NCBI RefSeq assembly: GCF_963678635.1
Contig: NC_087064.1
Location: forward strand, 16,113,802-16,177,801
Origin: Symsagittifera roscoffensis
Lineage: Eukaryota; Xenacoelomorpha; Acoela; Convolutidae
Direction: 5' to 3'
DNA length: 64,000 nucleotides
The position numbers and the translations under genes are program-made. The notes beneath the pieces are model-generated. The model had not been told where the DNA came from. It saw nothing but the letters and a program-made list of their open reading frames with translations, and made no database searches. Below are positions 1-12,500 of this stretch, one piece after another; position 1 is the first letter of the stretch; each line of letters starts with the position of its first letter.

Positions 1-576
1 TTGACTTGTTCTTTTTTTGCCACGGAATAACAATAGACAAAATAGTTACTTGGTCCGGTGTCAAAAAGCTAATGAATTGTAAATAATTTTGCACTAATGA
101 TCGAAATAAACCAGCAATAAAACTGTTCCAGCAAGTATTTGAGGAGATTACTGCTCGGTTCCATGCATAGGATTTTCTAAGCTGTTTTTGTGCCTTGTTT
201 TTGTTTCTGTGGTTCGGAAATGAGCGCCCAAGACCTTCAAACGTCTGTATCGTCAAAATAGATACGACCGTTTTTTGACGCCTGGCCAAATAATTATTTA
301 GGTTTTTTCATCTGCCATTCTTCAGCGGCAGAAAGAGTAATTGAAGCTCAGCAGCTTCCCAAAGAGCCAATTTGAATCCATAAATTCAAGGGTTTGTCCC
401 GTGACTAGATCTTTTAAGGTTCTGAGACATCTCTAAAATGGCCAAAATCTATTTAAATGGTTACCATAAAAAAGTTAAGCAAAATTTCTGGTTCAATGTG
501 AAAGAAGGTGTTGTTTTCAGAATATATATTGATTTTAGATATTGTTCTTTTTGCCGTGAAGATATATTTTTTTCAG
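1..576. other. AT-rich DNA, no gene seen
   Basis: No convincing coding segment, RNA gene or repeat is visible. The stretch ends in a T-rich tract followed by CAG at 574-576, which could be the 3' splice site of the exon that follows. Confidence 0.4.
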
Positions 577-707
577 GTCTGTGCCTGATCCAACTGTCTC
601 GTCAACACTCACGAATGTGGATTTTCTCAGCCGCAGTTGGAATAATATACTGCATTCTGTGCGTAATGGTGCTCGCTTGCTCTTTTCTCTCTTTCTATCC
701 CAAGTAA
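577..707 (+). CDS. Possible terminal exon of a membrane protein (gene enters from the left)
   Basis: After a polypyrimidine tract and CAG acceptor (574-576), an open frame runs to a TAA at 705-707. It encodes a short polar stretch with Arg, Gln and Ser, then a strongly hydrophobic segment of about 25 residues (Trp-Ile-Phe through Leu-Ser-Phe) that could be a membrane span. Base composition is less AT-biased than the surroundings, which supports coding. Alternatively the exon ends at a GTAAAC donor overlapping the stop region. No family was recognised. It could also be a chance open frame. Confidence 0.3.
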
Positions 708-1478
708 ACTATTCTCCTAAAAAGAAATGAGTGTTAGATCGGTCCCCAAGACAAATCAAATATGAATGTTAGATGCATGAGCATGGGTTTTAAAAAATGA
801 AATTTATTGCTAATAAAAATCACAATAGGTTTTAGATTAAAAGCGGGGTTTTTACATAAGAGATTCTGCACTCTTGAACTCTCAAGTTTAAATTATAGAA
901 GAAAAAGCAAATGAAGTCATTTTTCGGAAGGTGCTGAATTTTACGGAACCATCTGCCATATATGGACCACGAGCTAAAATATTTTAACGCGTATAGACTA
1001 CGCAATTGAACTTAAACAAAATCTTTTCAGAAGAAACTGAAGTTTTCGGTACCAGCTGCCATAATTGTACCTCAAAAATTGACTATACAATATTTTCATG
1101 GCCAAATATTCAGTGCAGTATGTTTAGTTAGTTATTTAATTTAGCTAGAGCAAGAACAATTATTTAAGGTTAGTGCTGTTGGCGAAATTAGTGCTCATAT
1201 CACATTTTCTTTCGGATTAGCCCACATTGTAAAACCATTTATTTTTTCCTGTAGTTAAATTTACAAGGTATGTTTTAGATAGCAATAATCGTGTATTTTT
1301 ATCAGGCTATTTTATTATTGTAGAAAATTGATTTTGAGTACAGTTCAGTTTTGTGTCAATGAGGCTCTTTAAGCCTATTCCGACTAATTGAGTTCAGTTT
1401 TTAAATGTTGAGAACAAGTGAATTTTTTCTGAATTAGTCCTTGCTCATTTTTTTTTTATTTCGGTGTTTTGATTTTTG
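708..1478. other. Intergenic AT-rich DNA
   Basis: No gene, RNA or repeat unit could be supported. Only short, low-complexity T-rich runs are seen. Confidence 0.4.
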
Positions 1479-2104
1479 ATTACAATTGCGAAGCAAATTT
1501 TATTAGTAAAAATTTTCTTTTTTTTTCCAACCTAAGTCGCCAATAAAATTGCTAGTTTTGGTGGCACTTTTGAATCGGTAGGCTGCGGTAGCAGTATAAT
1601 ATCGTATGTGATTTGACAGTTGATTCGTAATAACTTAACACAGTTGATGCATCTTTTAATTCATTGAATGTACAGAAAAAAGCTATTTGTTTCAAGCAAC
1701 AGTACAATAATAAAATCATTTCAGAAATTTTCCAACTCAATGTATCTCGCATTTTTTTTGAAATGCATAATTTATACATAATTTGGCTTCATGCTTTCCA
1801 ATTTATTACATGCAAAATTGTGTCTTTTTGTATTGGTGCTAGTTTGCTGCATCAAATTGGCAATTTATTAGCTTATGTAGCTGCGTTATTGATGGCTAGT
1901 TTTTTGGAGATTTTTAGCATCGGTCGCTGAGTGGTTAGTGTGTGAGACTCAAATTTGCCAGGTGGCAGATTTGAATCCGACACGTAGCCGAGTTTTTGCT
2001 AATTCGAGGCTTATTTCTATTTTTTTTCTAATTTCACTTGATAGAGCTGCTTTTTGGTCGTCTTGTGGCAAGTGTTTGTGAAGCGCAGCTTCGCCTGTTT
2101 TAAA
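1479..2104 (+). repeat. Hairpin-ended interspersed element (long form) with tRNA-like core
   Basis: This is a member of the family described at 25550-25906. The 5' part carries the family block CCAACCTAAGTCGC after a T-run (about 1528-1542). A tRNA-like segment lies at about 1920-1998: an A-box-like GTCGCTGAGTGGTTAG and a B-box-like GATTTGAATCC. The 3' end is GCGAAGC-type hairpin sequence (2079-2095) followed by GCCTGTTTTAAAA. About 350 bp of extra internal sequence is shared with the copy at 7855-8768. It is probably non-autonomous, because no ORF is maintained. Confidence 0.65.
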
Positions 2105-2311
2105 ATTGATATACTAAAATCAAGGCAAATTACGCTCTCCAGTTTAGGTGGAACTGGCGCAGAAAAAAAATGATTTTGAGGATTTGAATTTTGGGGAAAA
2201 AAAACAGGTCCGTTATAGGCGCATAACTTAATAATGGAGCAAAATAAACGAAATGAGCTCGTTGGGTGGGAAACAAAACGAATTAGGCGGTTAAAAAACA
2301 AGTTTGTTTAT

Positions 2312-2745
2312 GTATCCGGGCAAAGCCCTGAATGTTCCGACTACCCCTTCATTCATATCGATTAGTAGGAAAAGATCTGGGAAAAGAAAATACTGAAAAA
2401 ACTATCAATTTTGGATAATATCAATTTTGAAAATTACTAATTAATACGACCGTTTAGTTAAGCTAGCCTCAATTCAATTTGGATGGATTTTTTGCGCGAA
2501 TCTTCAAAGCCCGAATAAATTAGTCCAGAGCCTGCTCAAATTGACAATTTCCAAGCTCTCAGATGTTTGCAAAAAAAACTGAGCGGAGGTAAAATATATT
2601 ATTGAGTTTGATTACAGGGAGTTGATATCTTCAATTGGGTAAAAAATTGTCTGCTTTAAACTATTATTTTTATCGCCGAAAACTGATTGAATAAAAAAAA
2701 CCAGCCCTAGCATAAATATTCCGTTTTTTTCGAAAGTCGATACAA
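2312..2745 (+). repeat. Dispersed repeat headed by a CGGGCAAAGCCCTG palindrome
   Basis: It begins near a short palindrome (2316-2330) and continues with TGTTCCGACT. Its body matches 7365-7830 over about 430 bp, for example in the shared segment CTAGCCTCAATTCAATTTGGA and in the GGCTGAATAAAAAAACC-like end. Shorter pieces of the same family occur at 5410-5520 and 7002-7085. No coding capacity is visible. It is probably a non-autonomous DNA-type element, but termini and target duplications were not resolved. Confidence 0.6.
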
Positions 2746-3537
2746 TATAGGCAAATAACTGATTCACTCTCGCAGAATTGCATATTAAGTTCAGTGTATA
2801 TTACAGACCCGTCTATATCAATTATCGACTGACTTCTTTTTAAGTTCAATAGAAATTCATAGGCCAAAAGGAATGAAAATACGCACTAAGGCGCAAAAAG
2901 AACGTGAATGACCTCTTAGTTTAAAAAAAAAACGTGGAAGTTAACTGTATCGCAGCCGAATTAAAATTATTACCAATTAAATCAGTTTTCTCTAACTTGG
3001 TTAGCTTTATCTTGAAATTCTGTTTTTTCTTGCGTTCTTTCCTCTTTTCCAACTATCAGTTGGCGATGTTTACTTAAAAAGTTTTACTTGTATTTTGTGA
3101 AAATAGCCTTTTATTTCCCTATTTGATAAGCTTACTTATCCGCCAATGTCAGAATGGGGTTTTGAAGCTCCATGGAATAGCTGGCGGTAGAGCTGAAAAA
3201 CAGTAGCCACCTCATGACTTCACAAATGTCTTAACCGGATTTCAAATCAAGGAATAACGAAGAGAAAAAGGAGGAATTGGTTTTCTCTGCAGACTACGTG
3301 GCCCATAGTAAACATTAAAAAATAGAAAAATGTGTAGAAATTGAGCGAAATTCACATGGGGTTACCGCGATCGGAACATTCGGACTATGTCCTTTTTCAA
3401 TCTCTGTGGTAGAAATTAGAATCAGTATTTACTTTCAGGTTGATGAATGGATGGATATCTTCGACTGTGATTTGAAAATGAAAAGTTAATTGAAAAATTT
3501 TGATTTTACGTGACTATTAGCAATCTCATCCGGCGGA
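2746..3537. other. Upstream region of the sorting nexin gene
   Basis: No ORF is supported. A segment at about 2990-3080 resembles the tail of the dispersed repeat at 14695-15000 and 21330-21790 (shared CTTTTCCAACT motif). A TTAG dinucleotide context at 3512-3515 lies about 22 bases before the ATG at 3538 and could be a splice acceptor for an upstream noncoding leader. Confidence 0.35.
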
Positions 3538-6500
3538 ATGTCTACCCCTTTAACCATATCAAATAACGGATCCCTGGAAGTACTGCAAAATGACTCGCAC
3601 ATCAATGCATCATTAGGATCTTCTGCAAGCAACGGAGTGTTGATGAACAAAGTGATGGCTGGTTCTGTCTCGAAGGCCCCGATGAGCCATCAGCTATACA
3701 AAACCAAAGTCGCCAAAATCACCACGGAAGAGAATGGGGCAGCTTCGTTCAAAATTGAATCTACTAAGGTAGATAGATACTTTTAAATTTAAGGATCCTT
3801 GCTTGGTTGAACAAATCGGTACGGCGGATTTATTATGATTACGTGCTTTGGTTTCGTGTCTACTCTTTGTTAGTAATACATGGCAATTTTTTTGCTGCAT
3901 TGTTTTTGGTAAACAAGTCGATTACCTTTTCAAATGAGAAATTGATGTGGCCACATATTTGAAAATGATTCAGTATTACGTCATCGATATTGTCAAATGA
4001 TGCCAATTGAGAGATATTTGTTTTAGCTTAGTAACGGGAATAAGCATGAGGTGTGGAGGACTTTCAAGGAGTTCATGTGGCTCGACTACCAGATTCGGAC
4101 ATATCATCACAAGGAATACAGAATTGTATGTTAAATTGTTAAATTAGCTAGCTTTACCATAATTTTCGCGACTTATACATCTCAAATAATAAGGAACCGA
4201 TAAAGTTTTGTTTGTAAAGACGAAAGATAAGGTAAGTACCTAGTTAGTTGGATTTCGTAGTATTTAGGTGGTTTGTTTACACTTGCGAGCCTTTGCGAGC
4301 GTAGTGTAATAGTACGACTATTCTTTTTTACCAACCAAAATCGCAAATATTGGTGCCACTTTTGGGGCATCTTTGCGGCTTTTTGATAGTATGCGCTTTG
4401 AAATCATTCGATTAGTGTTAAAATAAAACAGTTGATGAAATTTTGGTTTATCAAATGAACCGAGAAAAGGAAAGGTATTTGTTTCAAACAATAGTACAAT
4501 TATTACACTAGCAAGCTTTAGCGAGAGTAGTGTAATAGTACTACATTTCTTTTTTTCCAGCTATTTTTTTTCCAAAGGTGTTCGAGTTGTTCGGGTCAAT
4601 ATTTGTTTTGTTTCTAGGGCAAGCAGCTAATCACGATTTAATCTAAATTTTTGGAAAGCCAATATCTTCAGTAATTTAGAACACAAAACGTCTAAAAGGT
4701 GAATGGTCATTGAAGTTTTTTTTAGTTCAGTTTTTAAACAAGCGAAGCTTGTGTGATAAATTGAACTCTTTTTTTTTCTAACCCAAGTCGCTTGTATTAG
4801 TTTTCATTTTGAAAGTGTTTTTTTTCGCAGTATTATATATACACTGACTATTATATTACAAATAACACTTTAGCTTCAAGGTATCATGGATATGTTGCGA
4901 AGATGTAGGGAAGGAGACCCGCAATAAAGGCAGTGAAGGAGACCCGCAACAAAATATGAGGGTTCAAACATAGGCAGTGTCGGATGTTTTTAATGAACTT
5001 TTTCGTATAGTAGTTAAAATGCGTCGGCTCTATAAATTGAGGGGCATGTTAGTTGGTACATTTTTTTTCAAATTGACTGGTACTGCCAAGCGTCATATTT
5101 GGCTTGCGTCAATTAGCAATTATGTAGACCCATAATTGGCGTGTGTCACTTAAGAAATTATGTTGTCTCAAACTTAAACTCATTTATTCGACTAATCTGT
5201 TGAATTTCAACTTCATTTCTTCTGAGAGTTCCAGTAATCAAAAATGAGCCTTTGCTTATTTCACTTTCTAAATCTGCTTTTTGTCGTGATCTCGCTATTG
5301 TTTGCGAAGCGCACTTTCGCCTCTGTGACGAAATATTAGTGTAGTTTATTTAGATCTCAATTTATGTGGCTAATTTTTTTTGGCAGGACTGAATAGAACA
5401 AGACTGCTCGTATTAGTGCAAAGCCCTGTATGTTCTGGCTGCCAATTAACTAGTCTCGAAAAGTTTATAGTTGATGGAATATTGAAACACTTTGAATTTC
5501 AGACTGATAATATCAAATTTTAATTGTTTACCCTTGCGATGGGTCGTGAAAACTTTTTAAAAGTTCATGAAATTTTTTATCACAACAGTTTTATTATCGT
5601 CTCAACAGGTTTCTTCGACCCAAAATTTGTTACCGCTCGAAGAATTGTTTCCAATTGTTTTAAAAAGCTGCTTATGAACTTTATGTAGCTGTAGTTTTTC
5701 CAACTTTTTCTTGTTATATTACAAGTAATTTCTTCAGCTTAATTTTTCAGATTTTTTTATTTCAGTTTTTTTTCCACTGACTATATTGTAGCGCAATGTG
5801 TAAGGGTCGTTCGAAGTTTTTAAGCTGAACTTCGCCTCTTTGTAAAATTGTGTCGTGCATTGAAGTAATAAGACCAATTAGCTTGCCGCAATTCAGTTCG
5901 GAGTGATTTTGTAGTGCGGGATAATTTTCCACGGGTAAATAATGCGCCTCGCACTTTCAGCTCAAATTATAAAACGAGCAGCTTGTGCGAGACTCGTGTT
6001 GGGTTAGTATAGCGGTGTGCAAACTTGGTGAGGCCCTTGAAAATCGCGGATTGATACCCGAGACTAAAAAATTCTTTTGAAAACCAACGAAAAGATTTAA
6101 AACTGTGTAAAACTGCCTCTCGCAAAAAGTTTGTTTGCTAAAAATTTCTGCACTTTTTTAAGAAATAGTAAGAACTTGAACTATGTTTAGTTTCCGCCTC
6201 TGCCTATAAGTGGAAGTGGAAAAAAGAATCACGAGGCGAGGAGCAGAGTAGCCTCAAAGATCATTGACGATTGCTCCATCGACTGCGAAGTGCTGTCTCA
6301 GTAAGAACAGAAACTGCTATTTTAAAATAATTGACTAGTCATTCGAAAGAATTAATTTAGTGAACGTCGAAAACCTCGCAATTGGCATCAAAATTTGATG
6401 CACTAAAACAATTAGTCGGTTTTTTCATCTTCTCAACACTCATATTAGGGCTTTTCGCTGATAAAACTTAATTACTTGTTCCATCAAAGGGTACTCTTGG

Positions 6501-9500
6501 ATACGGTGCATTTGTAGGTACCTGTGTATCTTGTGTTGTCACCCTCGCTTCTGCTCCTCAGAGTTTCTGAAGTCCTTCCTCACAGCTCCTCACCCAATCA
6601 CCCTTCCCTCCCATATGCCCTCCAGTCTGCCCACACAGTGCAAGTACAAGCTACCCTCCACAAGTGTGAGTCAACAGAGTTTTTTCTACTTCTATGAGTC
6701 ACTGAGTGCTGGAATTAGTACGATGTGTAGGAGCCCTAGACCCTAAGGAAAATGTGGTCTTTTAAAATCGAAAACAATCAGCAGATTTACTGAAGCTCAC
6801 TCGCTGGACTCTATAAACTCGCTGGATGCATTTTTGAAATCTCATAACCTATGTGAGAAAAATATGCCATTTTATTGAGAGCTCAGTGAGATTATTTTTT
6901 TGGTTTTGTATTTATACTCGGGGGAAAAATTGTCAAACCCTTTGCTAATGAAGTTGCACTGTTACTTGAAAGGATTCCTATTGTAAGAAAACCGCTCCTA
7001 TCAGGGCAAAGCCCTGATTGTTCCGACTGCCATTTGATTGGTCTTGAATAGTTTTTGGTAAATTAGATTTTGTACCCATGTAGATCAAGAGACAGATCCC
7101 CGAAAGGCTAGATTTTAATAAAATTGATTTTGTAAAGTTCTTAATGGTCGGAACAACAACGGATACTTTTCTTAGACAAATGAAAAAATAACTGAAGCAT
7201 TAATTTACCAATAAGACTGAAAGGGTCCCCCTTACCGTTTTTATTTCAAATTAAGAGAAACGTCTGTTTTCGGCACGAACTGGTATACTTTCGGCGTTTT
7301 TCGGCTGAGTCGAAACTTACGATTCCTGCTTGATATATAATCAAGACTGCTCGTATATCAATACTGCTCGCAAAGACCTATATGTTCCGACTGTACCTTA
7401 ATTCAGATCAAATTGTTTTTGGGTAAAAAAAATATTGAAAACCTATAAATTTTGGTCAATATCGAAGGGTAAAATTTTGAGTCGTGCAAGATTAATATGA
7501 CCACTTATCTAGCCTCAATTCAATTTGGAACGATTTTTTTTCATGTGATAAATTGTCACGCATAAATGATTCGCGTTACGCTCTCAGCATTATGAATAAA
7601 CTCTTCGAAGCGCGCATAGTTTAGTCCACAACATGGCCAATTTGGCAATTTTCAAACCCCCACAACTTAACTAAAATTATCGGAGTTGAAATATTTTTTT
7701 AAAAATTGAACTCAAGAAGTCGCTATCTTCAATGGGGTATAAAAATTTTTCTTGAAAATTATTATTTCGATCGGCCAAAATTGGCTGAATAAAAAAACCG
7801 CAACAATCATATTCTCGCTTTCTTTGAAAGTCGGAAAAATAAGCTTTGTTCATAAAATCGAGCTTTAGCGAGCGTAGTATAATAGTACGACTATTCTTTT
7901 TCCAACCTAAGTCGCAACCCTAATTCGCTTTACGGCTTTTTGATAGAATGTGCTTTGCATTCGATAAGTAATAACTTGACACAGTTATGCATCTGTAAAT
8001 TTATTAAATGAACCGAAAAAAGGTATTTGTTTCAAACAACAGTACAATAATAAATACTTTACTTAAGAAATTTTCCATCTCAATTTATCTCACAATGTTT
8101 GGAAATGCATAATTTATTCATAATTTGGTTTTATGCTTTCTAATTTACATGGGAGGCATTCATTTTGTTATATTTATTCATAATTTGGCTTTGTGCTTTC
8201 TAATTTATATGGAGGCCTCAGTTTGTTATATTTACGCTAGCGAGCAGCTAGTGTTTTAGTACGAAATTTCTTTTTTTTCTGACCTAGTCGCAATAAAAGC
8301 GTTCACTTGTGTGCCTTTTTTGCTATAATCACGATCTGTAGCAGTGGAAATTTCATAGCATCTGTTCTCGGCCTTATTTGTGGCTGTTGATTGTGATGGA
8401 CTAAGCATCCATGGCTGCGTGGTTAGTGCGTGAGACTCATCGTTTCTGCAGTAGGTACGAGTCCGAGACGTTTCCGAATTTTTACTAATTCTGTTTACTT
8501 TTTTATTGCACTTCTCTAGAGCTGCTGTCGTGTTCTGGCTAATGTTTGCGTACCGCAGCTTCGCCTCTGTGTCCAATTTACTACATGCAAATATGTGTCT
8601 ATTTGTATTTGGGACTCAAATCTCTAGGTCGCAGGTTCGAATCCGATACTGGTAAAGTTTTACTAATTCGAGGCTTGCTTCTCCTTATTCTTATTTCACG
8701 TTATGTAGCTATTTTTTGTCGTGTTCTCGCTAGTGCTTGCGAAGCCCAGCTTCGCCTCTGTGTAAAAATTGTTTTTTAGAATGCCAGTGACCAGTTCTTC
8801 ATCAAAGAGTGCACATTTCTCTCCAACTATGAACCAGCCATTACAAATTGCAGCTCAGTGAGTATTGCGCAACTAAATATACAACTCTTACTGTACAGTT
8901 TTTGACTGACAGACGGATATTTTTGAAGTCTCTAATTTGAAGCTATCTTTTCAAATACAGCTTGAGCTATTCAGTCAGTTGATTGTTTTTAGACTTTGAA
9001 GAAACTAGTGTTCAAGACGAGTGACTTTGCCGAAATCTGGGCAGCCAATTCGATCCTCTTACAGAGCAGTGCCGACTGCAGCGCCTTCAACAAGTACCTT
9101 ACTTTGTTCGCAGAAGTCGCACATGATCTACAATTCCACTCCATATCCGCCAGAGATTGCGACGAGATCTCCCTCGGAGTGACACTCTCCTTCAATTCGA
9201 TTCTCATAAATGAAGAAAAGGTACAGGCAAGATTATAAGAAGACTTGGTTGTAAGAATATAGACTGAGAAATTATTCGACACGGTTGAGTTGTCTGAAAA
9301 AATGGAAATGTTTTAAAACAAATCTTAAAAAAGAGCCATTGGCCGTGAAAATTTTTGAAATTAATGGAGGCGGCAAGTGAAAATAATAATGATTGATTTT
9401 TTAATAAAGTGGAAACTTTTCTATAATTTCTAGAGACTACTTGAATTGTGGCACCAACTTGTGAACAAATGCTGTAACATCCAAAACCAGATCAACAAAC

Positions 9501-12500
9501 AATCACAGGGAAGCACAAAGCAAAAACAGGTCAGTAGTGTGAAAGCATAGTGGCCCGCAAGTTAATGAAATGAATTGGCTCCTGTAGATACATTTTAGCT
9601 AAAGTTATTAGCGTATTTAGGAAAATTTAAGGGTCGGTCGGCCGAATTTAAATGTAAAATTGTGTCAAATGGGGGTCATTTGAGTGGCGAAGGGGTCTAA
9701 TTGCTGAGGGGGAGGGGTGTGTAACCCTAATTGTGTCATTGCAACCAGTTTTTTTTTACAAGATTGGGTATGAGGAGCAAATGTTTTTGGGTTGTGACAG
9801 TTACTCAATTTGTCGAACTAAAGTACAGAGTTGTTATCGGGTAGTAGCTTTCGAAATAGAAATAATAGTTTGTTATTTTATTCAAATTTACTGCCATCAG
9901 ATTTGACAGCAAAAATACGACAAATCAGTTTTTAAAACAATTATTGCATTATGACATGTTAAAAAAGATTTTAAATGATTCAACCAACGTTATTAAGAGT
10001 CTATGAACGTAGTTAAGACTCTTATGTAGGTCGCGATGATTTTTTACCTTTTTTTCTGGAAAAGTCTAAAACTTTGTTCAAGCTCAAATGCACTTTTTTC
10101 GCGGTTAGATCTTACAGTTTTCTATTCCCATAGAATGTTCGATCTTCATTTTCATAATGTAATAGGTACAGTACAGTAAGTGCACCACTTGGATGTTGAC
10201 CGAACTCAAATGAGTGCCAAAATAATTATTTGATGGGTGATGTTCTTTGAAATCTATATGATACTGGGTGTGTTGAAAATTATTTTTAGTTACATGAGTG
10301 AGCGTAGTGTTTCAGTATGACTCTTCTTTTTCCTGCCCAACTTGCTAATAAAAGTGCTCACTTTGTGGCACTTTTGCTAGCATAATTTTGGTAATTCAAT
10401 ATCATAATTTTTAACTACTATGTTGGTGGCTTGTGTTTTTTTGTTTCCTTGCATTCATTTTGTTTCCTTGCATTCGTACGTTTCCGAATTGCAGCTTTGT
10501 CTAGTTTTGGCTCCATAATTTTGAGAGTCATGAACGAGTTCATGAACATGCTCTAATTTAGGCCTTGGTGATTTTTTGTTTTTTTTTCAGGGAAAAGTCT
10601 TAAAATTTGTTCAGGCTCAAATTTTATTTTTTCGCGGTTTGACTTCTGATTTCTCTTTAAATTCAGTTCATTTCCTTTGTTTCCACAAGCATAGCTTGTT
10701 ATGGTATGATCTTCTTTTTCCAAATATTGTGGCGATTCAATTGTTGCGACAAAATATGTTCATCTTGAAAGTGTTCATTTTGATCAATAACCAGCTATTA
10801 CGTACAGCCAATGATAAGGATATTTACGCAAGTAAAGCTTGTGTTATTACGAACTCACTTTTTTTTCCAACCTAAGTCGCAAATATTAGTGCTCTTTTTG
10901 AAAGTGCTCTTTAATTGCAGTATATGTACAAGAAATGCTAAGGATATTAACACACACTATTGTATTACAAATAGCACTTTAGCTTCAAGTTGTTATGGCT
11001 CTGTAGCGTAGAGGTAGGGAAGGAGACCAGCAGCAAAATAAGAGGGTTCGAACCTCAGCAGGGTCGCATGCTTTTAATGAACTTTTTCGTATACTAGTTA
11101 AAATGCGTCCGTTCTGTAAATTGAAGCATGTTAGTTGGTAAACTTCTTTTCAAATTGACTGGTACTGCTAATGCGTTGTTGTTGTTGTTGTTAGCCCACG
11201 CGGGTCGGGTTGGGCTCTTCTGTCTCCAGGTCAAGGAACTTAGCAACCTCTACCGGCCGAAGCCACAGGTCTGCTGGGGTGAGTGGGGAGGGGTTTTGGG
11301 AGCAGTTGAAAAGGTGACATGTTGTGTGGGGGGCAAGGGAACAGGTTGGGCAAAGGTGGGAGATGGAGCTGTCGAGGCGGGATAGGTAAGTGTTAAGGAG
11401 CCGGCTGTAGCCAGACCGGAGTTGGGAGAGCTTACAGCGCGTGGGACGTGGGAGAGATTTTTCAGAGGGGTCAATCTTTGGGGGAGGGATACAAATAACT
11501 TTAGACGGAGGGGTTTCGGCTAGGAACTTGGTTACAAGGGAGGTATGGTTGTCTTTTAAAATTGGTTTGTAGTAGTTAAAAATAAAAGTGGAGACTTCGT
11601 CTCGGTCGTCCAGAACTAGAGGGTGGTTTGCGTAGACTGAAAAGTCGGTTAAAATTTTCTGGGTGTCTTCTTTGAAGCAGCTTATAATTGAGGGGCGAAG
11701 TAGACGGGGAGGAGGGGGATGTGAATGTATAAAATTAATGGGATGGTGGGAACGATAGGTAGAGATAAAAAATTGAGATGACAGAAGGGTATGGTGGTCT
11801 TTGACCGTTAGGATTTCAGATTCACTGTGCAGGTGGGCAGTTGAACTCATTAGATTTGATCCAGTAACAACGCGAAGGGATTGGTTTTGGGCAACCTGCA
11901 GGCAATTTATGGAGGTGTTACTTGATGCGTGGGACCATGCGGGGGCTGCATAGTCAAGTATGGGGCGAATTAAAGCTTTAAAAGTTAGGAGGAGGGTTTC
12001 TTTGGAGTGACCCCAGGTTGATCCTGCTAATGCCTTCAGGATTCCGATCCTGCGTCTGGCCTTTTCAGCGGATTGTTTGCAGTGAGTGGCAAAACAAAGT
12101 GTTGGATCAAATGTCACCCCTAAGATTGTTGGATTTTTGTTTAGGGGTAGCGCCTCGTTATTTAAAAGAACACTAGGTGTTTTATTAAATTCTTTGTTAT
12201 AAGAGGAGAAAAGTGTAACTGATCCTTTAGAGGACGCGAAACTTAGTTTGCGTGAGGTGAAAAAATCGTAGAGCCTTTTTAGGTAGCTATTGAGGGAGTT
12301 TGAGGCGATATCAATATTGGAACTGCTTGCGAAGGGGTGGAAATCGTCTGCATACGAAACAAGGTTTACATTATCGGGAGGTGGCGGTGCATCATGGACA
12401 TAAAAATTGAAGAGTGTGGGTGATAAAACAGAACCTTGGGGTACGCCACAGTGGATTATTCGATGGGGGGATTTGTGTTCACGGAATGAGGTGGCAGCCT

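Noticed and set aside
1920-1998. True tRNA gene
   Set aside because: A- and B-box-like motifs are present but no acceptor-stem pairing is evident, and the segment recurs inside a repeat family.
8989-9282. Minus-strand ORF of 97 codons
   Set aside because: It is antisense to sorting nexin exon 6, whose frame, splice sites and BAR-like content explain the openness.
11128-11385. Plus-strand ORFs across 11.1-14.5 kb
   Set aside because: They are shadows of the minus-strand LINE endonuclease and RT.
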